Program-made: the position numbers and the translations under genes | The notes under the pieces: model-generated | Seen by the model: the letters and a program-made list of their open reading frames with translations, nothing else | Database searches by the model: none | What the model was told of the DNA's origin: nothing | In this document: positions 27,001-38,903 of the stretch, piece by piece | How the letters are laid out: every line of letters begins with the position of its first letter | Numbering within the stretch: the first letter of the stretch is position 1 | Origin: Panonychus citri | Lineage: Eukaryota > Arthropoda > Arachnida > Trombidiformes > Tetranychidae | DNA: 64,000 nucleotides | Reading direction: 5' to 3' | Assembly: GCF_014898815.1 (NCBI RefSeq) | Contig: NW_026515543.1 | Location: forward strand, 2,728,001-2,792,000

Positions 27001-27617
27001 ATGATTAATTATACAGTCTTGATTTAGTTTAGTTTCTTAATCAACCATTTATAATCAAGATTAAATATGATTATTCAAATTGATTATTTCTAATTGTTAA
27101 CCAATCCTATTTTTTTTGTTTCGTTGACTGAACCTTGATTAAAATCAGTAATCATGATAATCTGTAATCAATAAATTGATTGTAATAATTTAAATTGTCA
27201 TCTTTAGGTTGGTTGATTTCTCTGATGATGATTAGTTGATTACAATTGATAATAAGTTGATGTAATTAAAAAAAAAGAGTTACAATCAAAAAGTATTAAT
27301 AATTTTCAATTGTTGAGATTATTGATTATCCATGTTGTTGGCTTAATTAAATTGATACAATTTGATGACAATCAGTCAATTCTTGAGATCGTAAAGTGGA
27401 TTAATTAAGTATCATCAGCATTAATTAAGTATTTTTGTTTTAGTTCAATTGATTACAATCAACTAATTGTTTCCAATTTGTTTTTTTTTTGCTTCTTTCA
27501 CATTATCCAAGCCACTGGACATTAAAGTTGTTGATTTGTGAATACAATAGATAATCAAAGGTAATTAAGTTAATTGTTGACGATATTAGAAGTTAATTAG
27601 AGTCAATACTTTGTGAT
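24025..27617. other. 3.6 kb region upstream of FATP and downstream of the EGF gene
   Basis: Holds the FATP 5' flank with a pair of CCATCT elements near 24850. From about 25000 on it is very AT-rich and saturated with AATTAAC / GTTAATT words. No gene seen. Confidence 0.6.
24831..24874. promoter_or_regulatory. Inverted pair of CTCF-like CCATCT elements
   Basis: CACAGATGGAGCCACC at 24831-24846 faces GCGCCATCTGGTGAGAAG at 24857-24874, with a 10-base spacer. The second copy matches 13 of 14 positions of GCGCCMYCTRSTGG. The pair lies about 0.8 kb upstream of the FATP start, probably near its transcription start. Function is inferred. Confidence 0.45.
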
Positions 27618-30600
27618 CTATCGCAATTGTAGGTCAAAATTGGACGATATTGGTTCACGTCGTCCCGCCATCGACCTTGATGAAGGTCTTATATTCCGCT
27701 GGATTAAACAATTAAGAGTAATAACAATTAATCATCTACTATGATTTGGTTAAATTGTGTTCATGGGGAAACAATTAACCAGCAATTAACTTACCATGTA
27801 CATTGAATCGGTTAATTCAATCCTATTCTTAAGGTAACCATTTTCAAAGACTGTTGATTTTGATCTGAACGAGAGAAATAAACAAAAAGTTGATAATCAA
27901 ATTTATTACTAATCAATTTGTGAATTCTCACTAATTAAGTTGATTGGTTATGAGAATTAATCAATTTACACTCAATTACAATTCATAAGTGATGGTCGCT
28001 GATTGGTGGTTGACTGACCTTCGAGCAATCGTAACAGTGGTCACAATATAAATGATCAATATCGACGATAAACTGACCGCAACTACGATTGTCATGGTTC
28101 GCCAAAAAGAAGCGATTTTGTTAATTGTTTCACATTTATCACCAGTATACCAAGAATCACATCTATTACAATTAAGAGAAAAGATTAAACAATTAGTATT
28201 TCCCTCGATTGTGATATTAAATTGTCTCTAAATTTCTTACCTGCAAATTGCTGTATGATTGTTGATTAATTGGCATTCACCATGTTGACAATCTTGATAT
28301 TCACACAATTCTGTCAATAGAAAGTAATGATTATGTGAAATTGTTGACGACAATTAAAGTTAATTGTTAACTAATTACCTATACACTGGATTCCATCGTT
28401 AATCCAACCATCTTCACATTCACATCTATAAGATCCTCGGGTATTGATACAGCGCGAATGACCTGGACAAAGAGTTTGACCAAGACTACACTCGTCGATA
28501 TCGATACAATATTGTTTTGTTAATTGTGAGTTCGTCATGTCCAATTTAATTACCGCTTGTGGTTCGTAACCTGGATTACATGAGCAGCGAAATTTGGTCT
28601 CGTCAATATCGGGAATACAAGTTGTATCCATTGGACAATAGTCGATGTTTTTTTCAGAACATGGGATTAGATCAGATTCTATTATGGTTCCTTTTTGGAT
28701 TAGTGTTTGTGAAGGGATTAAACAGTAATCATGTCGAGGATCATCCAGGTCGAAAACATCGTCACAAAGCATTCGTAGCAAGGACGATTGACCAATTCGC
28801 TTACTTTTCATTTGAAGAGAAACGGTTATATTGTAAAAAGAATTGCGTTTATATAAATTCTTAATTGTGGTGGCATTAAATGCTTCGATTGGTTTTAAAC
28901 CTTTCGAAGGAAGGTTCGAATTTGCTTCATACTCGATTAATGTAACCGAATCAACATATTGATCGGCAAACTTTTTAATATTTGGACCTAAAATCGCGTC
29001 AACATAACGATCGATAATCCGATCAAGTTGAGTTTCCATGATAACATTGAACCATTGGTAAAGGACACCTCGAGTGTAGAGCCGACAATCGTGCAAAAAT
29101 TTAATACCAATGTTTGAACAAAACGATTCCCAAAGATCATCGATCGTGGCACCAGCATGACTTATCTTGGTATCGATCAGTTTAACAGTAAAAGTGGCCT
29201 TGATTGAATTATGAGCCAGATAACAGTAGCCATTTGTCATAACGAAACCTGGTCTACATTTACAGGCCGCTATTTGGGTATCCGATTCAATGTCCTCGCT
29301 AATCCGACAAACGGCATTCATTGCAGCGCATTCGTGTATCTTACTAGCACACTGGTCCACACAAACACCATCCTCGAAAGCTTTACCCGGTGGACAGAGA
29401 CAACGATAGGTGAACGTTACCCCGTCCGATCGAGGTTCACAAAGGGCATTTCGTCCGGTACAATCAAAGTGACCTCGATTATGAGGGAAGCAAATCTTTT
29501 CCAATTCACAAAGACCCATTTTATTGGTCACCGTTGGTGGAGTGCAAATACATTGGATCTCGTTGTTGATTAAATTACATCGATCATTGCCACAGGCATC
29601 GCGAATATAATCCTTCCAGCCTTCGTTTCCTTGGTCAGCTAATCTACAAATATCAGTACACTTTGAGGTGACCTCATCTCGATCCCAGCCAAGTGGACAG
29701 ATACAAGTTGACGGCTCATTTGGACCATCCTGTTTACATATTGACCCTTCCGGACAATCAATCGTACAATTGAAATTGGACTTACAAGATTTACCATCGT
29801 CCATTAAAGTGTAACCAGAATAACAAGTACACTTTGGTTCATCATTAATCATCTCACAATCGTGTGAACATTTTAATTTTTGACTATCCCAAACTAAGCA
29901 TTTACTTTTTGGTTTACAGGTTGTACCATCCTCGTCCAATTCTTGACCCTCATCACAATAACAATACCATTGAACACCAATTGATGAGCACTTTGCGTTT
30001 CCACACTTCTTGTAACAAGCATCAATCTTAACACACTGACCATCAAACATAATATAGCCCAGAGCCCGATTGCATATTTGACAAGGTTTATCGGATGACC
30101 ATGATTCCTCATCACAGGCATAACCAGTTGGACAAAGATCGGAAATGCCGACACACTTGGACACAGGTTCGCAATGGCCAATCTTAAAGGCCGATGAACT
30201 ATTACGATAAACAGTTAACCTTTTATTGTTCCTTGAATCGGTTGTAACGAAATTTGATGAACTGATTAATGTCCAAAATCTCATTTTATCACAATCGCAA
30301 ACCAATGAAACTGGACTGTAAGTTATCGGGTTACACTTTCCTTCTGAAAGTTCACAAAATTGATTTCCCGTTAGTCCAGAATCTGGGTCAATTGTTTCAC
30401 AGAAATTGACTGATGCACAATGAGAACCCGTCCAACCCGAATCACATGAACATTGGTACTGATCTGGTTCCAAATTGATACATTTGCCATGACCCATACA
30501 GACCAGTTCACTTTCCCGACAGCCATCACCAACATCGACATCGGATAGAATCAATTTTGATTGTTTTGTGGTGTTGTAATTAATTGTGATCATGATGAAA

Positions 30601-32589
30601 CAAAGTGTTGATTTGGCTATTTTATTGGTGATAATTGAACTACTCGCATCCAATTTGATTCCTAATCGTTGATTTAATTTGTTAACCATTGAATCGGCTG
30701 TAAGCATAAATAAATTATATTCGTAAACGGGTCTACCGTTGGACTCGTGGAGGGAAAGTTTCGCTGAAAAATGGCCAAAAAGCTCATCCGATTTAAGTGT
30801 CCCACGAAATTTAAGTCCAGCACTGTATTTAAACCAACGGGAAAATATGTAACCAGTTCCCGATGAGGCCGAAGGTAACGCTAATTCAATAGCAAAAGGT
30901 TGACCTGGATCGCTACCCGGGTCGGTTTTCAAACCCTTCGGTAGGACATACCATTCACTTGATGCCTCAGGGCGACTAAAATGATGAAGATAATTGTTAA
31001 TTGTTCGGAGATGAGATTCACTTTCAAAATTAGATGCCAATGATACTGCAATTAAATCCTTTGATCCAGTTAAATGTGAGGTCAGTTTGATAATCGATTG
31101 ACCATTAGGGTAATATTTTCCTTCTGAGTAAATTGACTTGGACAAAAAGTAATATTTTCCCATTTATAATTAACTTGACCCTCGATATTTGGTCTAATTT
31201 TGGTACTGTGCAAGTTAATTATTGTCTGACCAATCTCAATGGACAAATAACTTTTACCTGTAATCCAATAGCCAATATTGATACAGGTCATTTGATCATC
31301 TTGAGATTCAGTTAAAGTGATGGTCAGTGTTTTCCAATTTTCATTTGTATACCAGAAATCTTGATAATCTGCTGTACGAGAAGGCAGATTATCGGGTGAC
31401 CAGTAGCCACCCTGGACTGAGAAAGAGGCTGGACAATTGTTTTTATTACAAGTAACATCGACACACCTTGCAGTTGACTGACCATCAAAATCACCTGAAC
31501 AAGTTTCATTTGAAAGTAAAGGTTCAGCAGCTACAAAATTGAGGAGAAACATTTTGTTTAGTGGTCATCTGATCTCCATTGGATTCCAGTGGTCAACTTA
31601 CTTTTCATGAAACAATAATATTTCATGTGTAGATCTTTAATTGCAATTAAATATTGATCGTCCAGCGTAATCTTTGACTGGTAATCCTCATTATCGGACA
31701 CTTCAATGTCCACCTTTTTATCACATTTAAAGTTGAACTCGGACTTTGCCGATGCTGTGTAAACGAAATAGTTCCAGGTCGATGGGTCGAAATCATCGAA
31801 ACGAATGAACTTCGTCGCTGGCATCGCTCTATTACACGGCATTACCGCCAATCGAAATAGTTCAGTTCCCTCTTTAATCACCGGGAATTTGGTTCGATTC
31901 CAATTAGCCCAAAATCTTAGACTAATTTCGATCGCGCAAGTTTCACAATTGGCCTTTGGTGGGTTCGTATAAACGATATTCATTCGAACTCCAGGTCCGT
32001 TACAAACAGATAATCGTCGTTTGTCGGAGGCCGATTTTCACCGATCATCTTGTGCCAATCAACCGTTGAGATTTTCATGTTATCTGTTCAATTGTTACAA
32101 CAAAAGCATATGGAACAATCAGTTAATCGTTAACAATCAACAATGTCTTCATTCAATTAGTCAATTGTTTCTTTCTGATATGATCACAATCAAATTAAAT
32201 GTCAAACAGTTAAAAGTTAATCTTTCCCAATTGATTATATTTCTCTTTGTTTCTTTTAATTGCTAAACAAATTAAAATCTTTGAACATCATTAATTAAAC
32301 AATCGATCTTTTCAATTACAATTAAACTTCAATTGTCTACAAAAAATTAATGATTGATAAAAATGTCAACATAATAATAGCAATTAAAAATCATTAATCA
32401 TGTAATGATTATATGTTTCTGTCTTTCTTGTTAATTGTAACAATTTAAACTCACTAATCAGTCAATTAACTTACCAGAATCATTTTCATCAATTGTTGCT
32501 GTTGAAATGAAATTAAAATGAATAGAAATTAAAAAAACAATTCTAATCAAATGGATTAAAAAAACACTATTTATAGCAATTAAGTGCAT
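27618..32589 (-). CDS. Large EGF-repeat transmembrane protein, Bm86/ATAQ-like architecture
   Basis: Proposed exons are complement 32475-32589, 32042-32083, 31602-31988, 31180-31530, 28379-31123, 28241-28310, 28019-28162, 27795-27864 and 27618-27698. All phases agree, giving about 1334 residues. Exon 1 is a signal peptide (MHLIAINSVFLIHLIRIVFL). A large N-terminal beta-type region follows. Then come about a dozen EGF-like modules, one calcium-binding (DIDECSLGQTLCPGHSRC). A SEA-like region (about 28800-29200, reading FTVKLIDTKIS) interrupts them. A single membrane helix (MTIVVAVSLSSILIIYIV) and a tail of about 50 residues end the protein. Small cysteine-dense EGF units around a SEA-like block recall tick gut proteins Bm86 and ATAQ. 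No orthologue is certain. The 53-base intron at 31989-32041 is doubtful (see findings). Confidence 0.8.
31124..31179 (-). other. Proposed 56-base intron in the EGF gene
   Basis: Two overlapping frames meet here. Removing GTCAAG...TTACTCAG (56 bases) joins them in phase 1 and yields RPNIEEGKYYPNGQ. The acceptor is good and the donor is weak. Confidence 0.65.
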
Positions 32590-33184
32590 AATTGATTGTT
32601 ACTGGTATTAATTAGATAATAAAGTTAAATCAGTTGATGGTAAATCATTGAAACAATTAAAAACTTTTAAATGAATTACAGATGATTAAGAAAACACAAG
32701 AAAAAATAAAATCCAAGCCGAATTATAATAATAATTTAGTGACAATTTAGTGACAATTTAGATGGAAACAATTAGTTGATATCAAATGTGATTGCAACAA
32801 TTAGAAGACAATTAGTTAATTTAATAGTAGTTGATATTGAAATAATTAACAAAGTACGATTAATTTGATTCACCAACAATAAGCTCATGATAATTTAAAT
32901 CCTATTGACAGAAGCAAAAAATATAAAGATGATCAATCCAATTGGGTGAAGAAAAAAGGTAATTAATTAACTAATGATTAGCACTAATTATTTACTGTTC
33001 AAGGAAACATGTTGTTATTAATTAATCCATTTCATATAATCATTAGATGAACAATCTAGTGAGAGAGTCATTTAATCAATCACAATCAAGGAGAGTTGAA
33101 ATATACATTGAGGGAGTGAGATTAAATTTTTTGTCTCTCAAGTATCAGTATTAGTTAATCAGTTAATTGTTGTTAATTGTGGAT

Positions 33185-33230
<46 letters not shown>

Positions 33231-33759
33231 TAATAATTGATTAGGTTAATCATGATAGTGAAAAAATTAATTGTTAGTGATTAAGATACTAATCTGGTTT
33301 AGGTTTGTTTCGTTTTCATTAAATTGATCATTGTAACAATTTAATCCTAATTCCTAATCACATTCCAGGATTGATCAACTTTCAACATTGGTGTTATTTA
33401 ATTGTTAATTACTTTTGTTTTTCATTTTCATTTAATTGTGATAATAATTTGATTGTTTGATCTTCATTTGGTAAACTTTTTGTTTTCAGATTCAAAATGA
33501 AGTCGTAAACTTGACAATTAACTGATTGTGGATGATATGATCAACACATTAAACTAATTGTATTAATATGTACACCCTAATGATTTATTGATTGTAAATA
33601 TTTGATGAAAATCATTATATCAAGAGACTCGATTGTTACAATAACGATTGATTAAATGAGTGTTTCTCACTTTAATTGTTTACATTTTCTCGAGTTGATT
33701 GTTACAAAACAATTAAGGTGTTAAGATGATTATTAATAATTGGGTTCCAACAATTATAA
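32590..33759. other. Intergenic region between the EGF gene and the MECR-like gene
   Basis: AT-rich with a long GA repeat at 33190-33224. Nothing else recognised. Confidence 0.6.
33190..33224. repeat. (GA)n repeat
   Basis: About 17 GA units. Confidence 0.95.
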
Positions 33760-34900
33760 TTATTTTGGAACAATTTTCTGATTAGTTAGAATAACTTTTC
33801 CACTGGTAAAACCTTTGGTTGATTTGGTAAACGCTTCTTGATAGTTTTCCATCGGCACTGCAACGACTTTGGGCGCTTTTAATTGGCCTGATTTGAACAT
33901 GGAGACAAGTTCAGCGGACATCCTTTGGTACTCTTCGGGATTTCCCCTGTAAACTTTAGCTAACCAGAAACCTTTGAATTTAAGCTGTTTGAAGATCGTT
34001 GGTCCAGCAGGAACGGCGACCGGTTCTTTGGTCATTGTACCATAAATGACCATTGTCGCTTCATCGGCTAAGTGCTTGATACAATTGGCCGCATTTTCAC
34101 CGCCAATACATTCAAAAGCAAGAACTGGTTTAGGTGTTCCCGAAGACCAAATTGATTCCATGAAAGATTCATCGGCAATATCTTGTTCGGTAACAACATG
34201 ATCAGCACCGAGATCGGTCATAGATTTGACCAGGTCATTCATTTGATCGGGATCACTTCGAGCTCGAACAACATTAATTGTCTTGAAGCCCCAAGCCTTA
34301 CACATTTGGATCACCAATAAACCAACAGCTGAATTACCACCATTTTGTAAAACACAATCACCTGAACAATTAAAGGAGAAACACAATTAAAACCCCATGA
34401 TAATTAATCAACTGTAATCACAAAATCCAAGGATCTAAGGGAAGGTCTCAAACTTTACCTGGTTTAAGATCAACAAAATCCTTCAACAAACGATAAGCTG
34501 TTGGTGGATTAACCATCAATTGACAGGCGATTTCTAGATCCAGTTCTTTGTCGATTTTAATCAGATCGGTTTCCGGTGCGATCGCAAGGCTCCTCCAAGT
34601 ACCGAAAAGCCCTTTACCCGGCATAACATGATCACCGACCGACAATTTAACCGCACCAGGACCAACCTTAATTACATGACCAACACCCTCATTACCTGGG
34701 GTGAAAGGTAAACTAACAGCGGTTGGATACCAGCCTTCAACCATACCAACATCGGAAGGGTTAATTGTCGAGGCCAAAAATTGGATTAAAACTTGATTAT
34801 CCTCAAGTTGACAATCTAAATTAACATCGTTGGTTGTATTCACCTTTTTAAGTGAAGTCTCCCAAGGACCTTTATTTTCAACAATTAAAGCAAAAGACAT
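33760..34900 (-). CDS. MECR-like: Enoyl-[acyl-carrier-protein]/trans-2-enoyl-CoA reductase, MECR type, no presequence
   Basis: MECR carries out the NADPH-dependent last step of mitochondrial fatty acid synthesis, which feeds lipoic acid formation. Exons are complement 34459-34900 and 33760-34361, with a phase 1 intron, giving 347 residues. This is a zinc-free medium-chain dehydrogenase fold. Visible signatures are STINPSDVGMVEGWYP, PGNEGVGHV, FGTWR, NPPTAYRLLKDFVDLKPG, QNGGNSAVGLLVIQ (nucleotide-binding Rossmann part), TINVVRARSD, YGTMTKEPVAVP and KFKGFWLAK. The ATG at 34900 begins directly at the catalytic domain. TAA stands in frame four codons upstream, so no mitochondrial targeting peptide is coded in this exon. 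Either an upstream spliced exon supplies it or this enzyme is not mitochondrial. Confidence 0.9.
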
Positions 34901-35622
34901 TTTATTTTCTTAATCACTTTATATTCACAATTTGGTTAAACTGAACACTTTCACTAATTGTGATCGATTCCCATTCATTTAAAATGTTATTTATACGAAA
35001 ATTATTCACTATTAGTTTATCTAAATTGTACTTGACTATCACACCCATCAATGAATCTCTCTCACTTTCTCACTCTCCCTCTTCCCTCACTCAATTAGAA
35101 AACCTTGAATTTAATGTAATTAGATTAGTGAATTAATCAAGGACTCGAAAAGTTCAAGAGTACTCAGGCCCAGGTTCAATTGATATAATTGTTGATGTTT
35201 ACACATATTTTTGATAGTTAATTTGTGACCTTTAAAGATGAATGATTAGTTTAAATCAGGGACATTTAGAATTAGGCTTTGATTATCAATCAATTAAGGT
35301 AAAAATTGATCGCTAATTGAATATCAACAATAATGTACAAGTAAAGTTGACCGGTGAAAATGAAAGAAACAGGAAACAATTTAGAAATTGTAAATTTCTC
35401 TAATGACACAATTAAGTTAAACATTGGAAAAGACAATTAAAAATCCAATGTGATGGGATTGTTTTTTTGCTGTTAAACAATATTGTTGAACAATTAAACC
35501 ATTTAATTGATTTGTATTCTTCTCGGTGAGAAAGATATTTACACTTCTGTTGTTTATATATTATATATATAACTTTTTATGTTCACTATTTAACTATTAA
35601 CCGAATTGTTTGTTTAATTGTA
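34901..35622. other. Intergenic region
   Basis: MECR-like 5' flank and NDUFS7 3' flank. AT-rich, with no gene or clear signal. Confidence 0.6.
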
Positions 35623-36379
35623 TTAAGATCGATACCAAGCTTGAGCTGATGCTTGTCGTTTAATCCTCTTCTGTAATTGAAGTAGCCCATATAATAAAGC
35701 TTCAGCTGTTGGTGGACAACCGGGAACGTAAATATCAACCGGTACAATCCTATCACATCCTCTTACAACAGAGTAAGAATAATGATAATAACCACCACCA
35801 TTGGCACAACTGCCCATTGAAAGTACCCATTTAGGATCGGCCATTTGATCATAAACCCGACGAAAAGCTGGAGCCATTTTATTGGTTAATGTACCAGCGA
35901 CAATGATTACATCAGCTTGTCGAGGACTTGCTCTGAATAACATTCCAAATCTTTCTAAATCGTAACGAGGTGCAGCAATGTGCATCATCTCAACAGCACA
36001 ACAAGCTAAACCAAAGGTTAAAGGCCAAAGTGACCCACGTCTAGCCCAATTAGTAAGATCGTCAATTCGAGCCATGGCAAATTCACCAAGTGAATGTGTT
36101 CCTTCAAAAGGAGTAACGTTTAGAGTTTTACCCTCCGCGGGTACACTTGATTTCTCAGAAGAAGCCACCTCATTTTGTCGAGCCGGTTCAGCGAAACACC
36201 GAGAAGTCGTAGAAATTCCAGCAATTCCTTGATCGTAAACAATAACAGCCAATTTAGGTGCCTTCATTAGTGCAAATCTACCAGCAGCTAAACCAAAATA
36301 AAGAGAAGAAAAAAAAATAAAGGTTATCCATCTTATCATCTATTATAACATCTAAAATCGTCTTACCTATTGTGTTCAT
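35623..36379 (-). CDS. NDUFS7: NADH dehydrogenase iron-sulfur protein 7 (complex I PSST subunit)
   Basis: Carries the last iron-sulfur cluster (N2) of mitochondrial complex I and passes electrons to ubiquinone. Exons are complement 36367-36379 (four codons and one base) and 35623-36287, phase 1, giving 225 residues. The N-terminus (MNTIAAGRFALMKAPKLA) and the following variable part serve as targeting and linker sequence. The mature core starts near ARIDDLTNWARRGSLWPLTF. Cluster ligands are present in LACCAVEMM (two adjacent Cys), MGSCANGGG and VPGCPPTAEALLYG. The end is QAWYRS. The gene is head to head with the DNAJC4-like gene, 295 bases apart. Confidence 0.97.
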
Positions 36380-36674
36380 GATTGAGAATTTGATGGTAGC
36401 CAACAAACAGAGATAATTAAAAATTTAATCACAATTAAAATAAATTCAATCACAATTTAGATGAACAATTAAATGTAAACAAAACGTTTCAGATTTTCTG
36501 GTTTTCTATTCAATGTCCTCTAACATTTTCCTCCGATAGATGGAGCCAAATTGTTTACATTTTTTTTTCTTTCGGAAGAAAATTTTTTTTCATTTTTAAA
36601 TAAGAATTAAATTATTTTAATTGTTAATTGTTAACCATTAATTTAGAAAAATAATAGATGATATGCTAATGTGA
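36380..36674. promoter_or_regulatory. Shared head-to-head promoter of NDUFS7 and the DNAJC4-like gene
   Basis: The two start codons are 295 bases apart on opposite strands, so the transcription starts must lie inside. A CCATCT element (minus strand, 36534-36548, GGCTCCATCTATCG) sits near the middle, flanked by T-rich DNA. Confidence 0.6.
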
Positions 36675-37570
36675 ATGAAGTTTTCTCGGCGATTAACTGT
36701 TTGTAGACAGTTGACTATTCTTGGATATTCTAGTTTTCCAAGGAATCTGTCATCATCTTCATCATCTTCTTCATCTGGATCATCATCAAAATTAAAAAGA
36801 AACAATTATTATGATGTTCTTGGAGTTAATAAGACTAGTTCACGGAAGGATATTCGAAGAGCTTTTATTGAGAAGAGTAAAGAATATCACCCTGATTCCA
36901 TATCAAGAAGTGACCTTTCCAGTGAACAATTAAAGAGTAAATTTCAAGAGATTAATGAAGCTTATCAGACACTTAATGATCCAATGGAACGTCAAGTTTA
37001 TGATGAAAGCATAAGATACCCAAGAGCAGGGTAAGTATTGAGATAAAGATGAATATCTGACCTTTAACTGACCTGCCAGAGAATAGAATTACTCATAATT
37101 AACATGTTATCTTGATATTTATTCACAGATACTCAGGTAACAGTAATTGGAGACAAGGAGGTTATGGAAATTATAGTGACTATCAACAATATCGAGCCCA
37201 CCAAGAGTTTATGAGACAACAAGGACATTATTGGGCTAATTATAATCGGCAATCGTTCAATCAGAGTGAAGATATTTCATGGAAAAGCTTTTTTCGATAC
37301 AAAATGGGACAACCCATCACTGTGGCCCATTTCCTGCTCTTTATCTTCGTCGTTGGTGTTACAATTGAAATTTTCCATACCGTTTATATCTTCAGATATT
37401 TCGCTGCTGTCAAAAGAGAAAGAGCCATGTTTGGACCTGATTGGTTTGAGAATAATAAGAAATTCAGTGAAATCGATGATGATGATGATGACGAAGTTGT
37501 TGATAGGTTAGTGTATATGGAAAAAGATAAACACAATTCGTCAATGAGAACACAACCAACAGCTGATTAA
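36675..37570 (+). CDS. DNAJC4-like: J-domain membrane protein, DNAJC4-like
   Basis: Co-chaperone that would stimulate an Hsp70 ATPase. Exons are 36675-37030 and 37129-37570, phase 2, giving 265 residues. The N-terminus (MKFSRRLTVCRQL...) is basic and serine-rich, like a mitochondrial targeting peptide. The J domain starts at NYYDVLGVNKTSSRKDIRRAF (about residue 44), with the essential HPD in EYHPDS and FQEINEAYQTLNDP. A tyrosine- and glutamine-rich linker follows. One membrane helix (VAHFLLFIFVVGVTIEIF, about residue 190) precedes a charged acidic tail. Domain order and size fit DNAJC4 better than DNAJC30, but the match outside the J domain is weak. Confidence 0.8.
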
Positions 37571-38903
37571 GAAATTGATTTGATAATCTCATCTGATTCT
37601 CATCGATTTTGTAAAAATTTCTTCTTCTCTTACTTGTTTCTTTGCCTCATCTGTGATCAAACATTTTATCTGTAAATCAATCGATCGCCAATTCAAATCA
37701 GTAGATTTAATTTGTCAAAACAAGAAAACGATCATCAAAATGATATGGAAATTATTTCTCTATGGATCTAATAACTTGACTCACTTCAACCTCTAGACAA
37801 ATTCATCATCGACAATTTAACAACAATTACGATATAATGTACAAAGAAATTTAATCGAGGTAAACAAAAACTTACCATAGTTGTATTTAAATCTAATGTA
37901 TAGTTAATCATATTAATTTTAACATTGTTTGATTGTCGATTCCTAATCAAGTCTACCTTGTAATGCCTTAAACGATTCTAATAGTTATACAACAACAACA
38001 AAGAGAGAAAACAATTAAAAACAATATTTTACAATTAAGATAATCATTTGTTCAAATTAATGGTAAAAATTAACTAACCAAAAGTAATTATCTTTTAATT
38101 GTGTCGATAGTTACACGAATTAAAATCTCGAAAATCAATTTAAAAGAAAAAGAAAATTAAAACTTCATAGATTAACAAGTAATCACGATAAAAAGAATTA
38201 AATTGCAATAATTAAAAAGATGATTTAATTTATCTAATTATCGATTGGAATATAAATTTATATTCCAATCTAAATTGTTTGGAGAATTAATTGAATTAAA
38301 AGAAAATCATATTTCCCTCGTTCCAAGATTAGAAAAAGAGGAAAGAGAAAAGAGAGAAAAAGAAAAAGAAAAAAAATCAACAGAATTGAAAGTTGTTCTA
38401 ATTCTTAATCCGGTTTACATGATCGTGACGTGGGGTTTTAATTTATATTCATTAAGATTGTTTATTAGTTTAACACTTTAATTGCTGGTACAATCATCTT
38501 TTAATCTGGAGACAATTAACATTACAATTAAATCTTACCAACAACAAGGAGAAACCAAATTGCCAACAAGAGTTAGTGATTTCTACAGGCTTTCGTTATT
38601 GTTTTCCTTTTGTTGGAGAACATTGTGTTTAATTAGGAATTAACATTGATTAGAATTGTAATTTTAGTGATTAATTACGAGTCTCATGTAATCCAATCAC
38701 CACTTATGTTAATCTTTCTATTCCATCTTATTTTCTTTGTTTGAATTTCTCTTTCTGTCCATTCTTACAACTCTAATGTTTACCGTTTAGTGTTTGGTAT
38801 CAAGTGAACTTGTTTTCTCTCTCTCTCTGTTTTTCATTCTATCATTTAGTTGATTGTTATTCTATATTAGATTTGATTTTTTTCTCTCTTTCTCTAATCA
38901 ACA
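37571..38903. other. Intergenic region upstream of TRABD
   Basis: DNAJC4-like 3' flank followed by AT-rich DNA. A GAGAAAAAG-rich stretch near 38340 gives a spurious charged open frame. TRABD 5' UTR presumably begins near the CT tract at about 38820. Confidence 0.55.

Noticed and set aside
31082..31163. Stop of the upstream EGF frame as a true gene end
   Set aside because: A 56-base intron joins both frames in phase and the cysteine-rich protein continues for some 900 residues.
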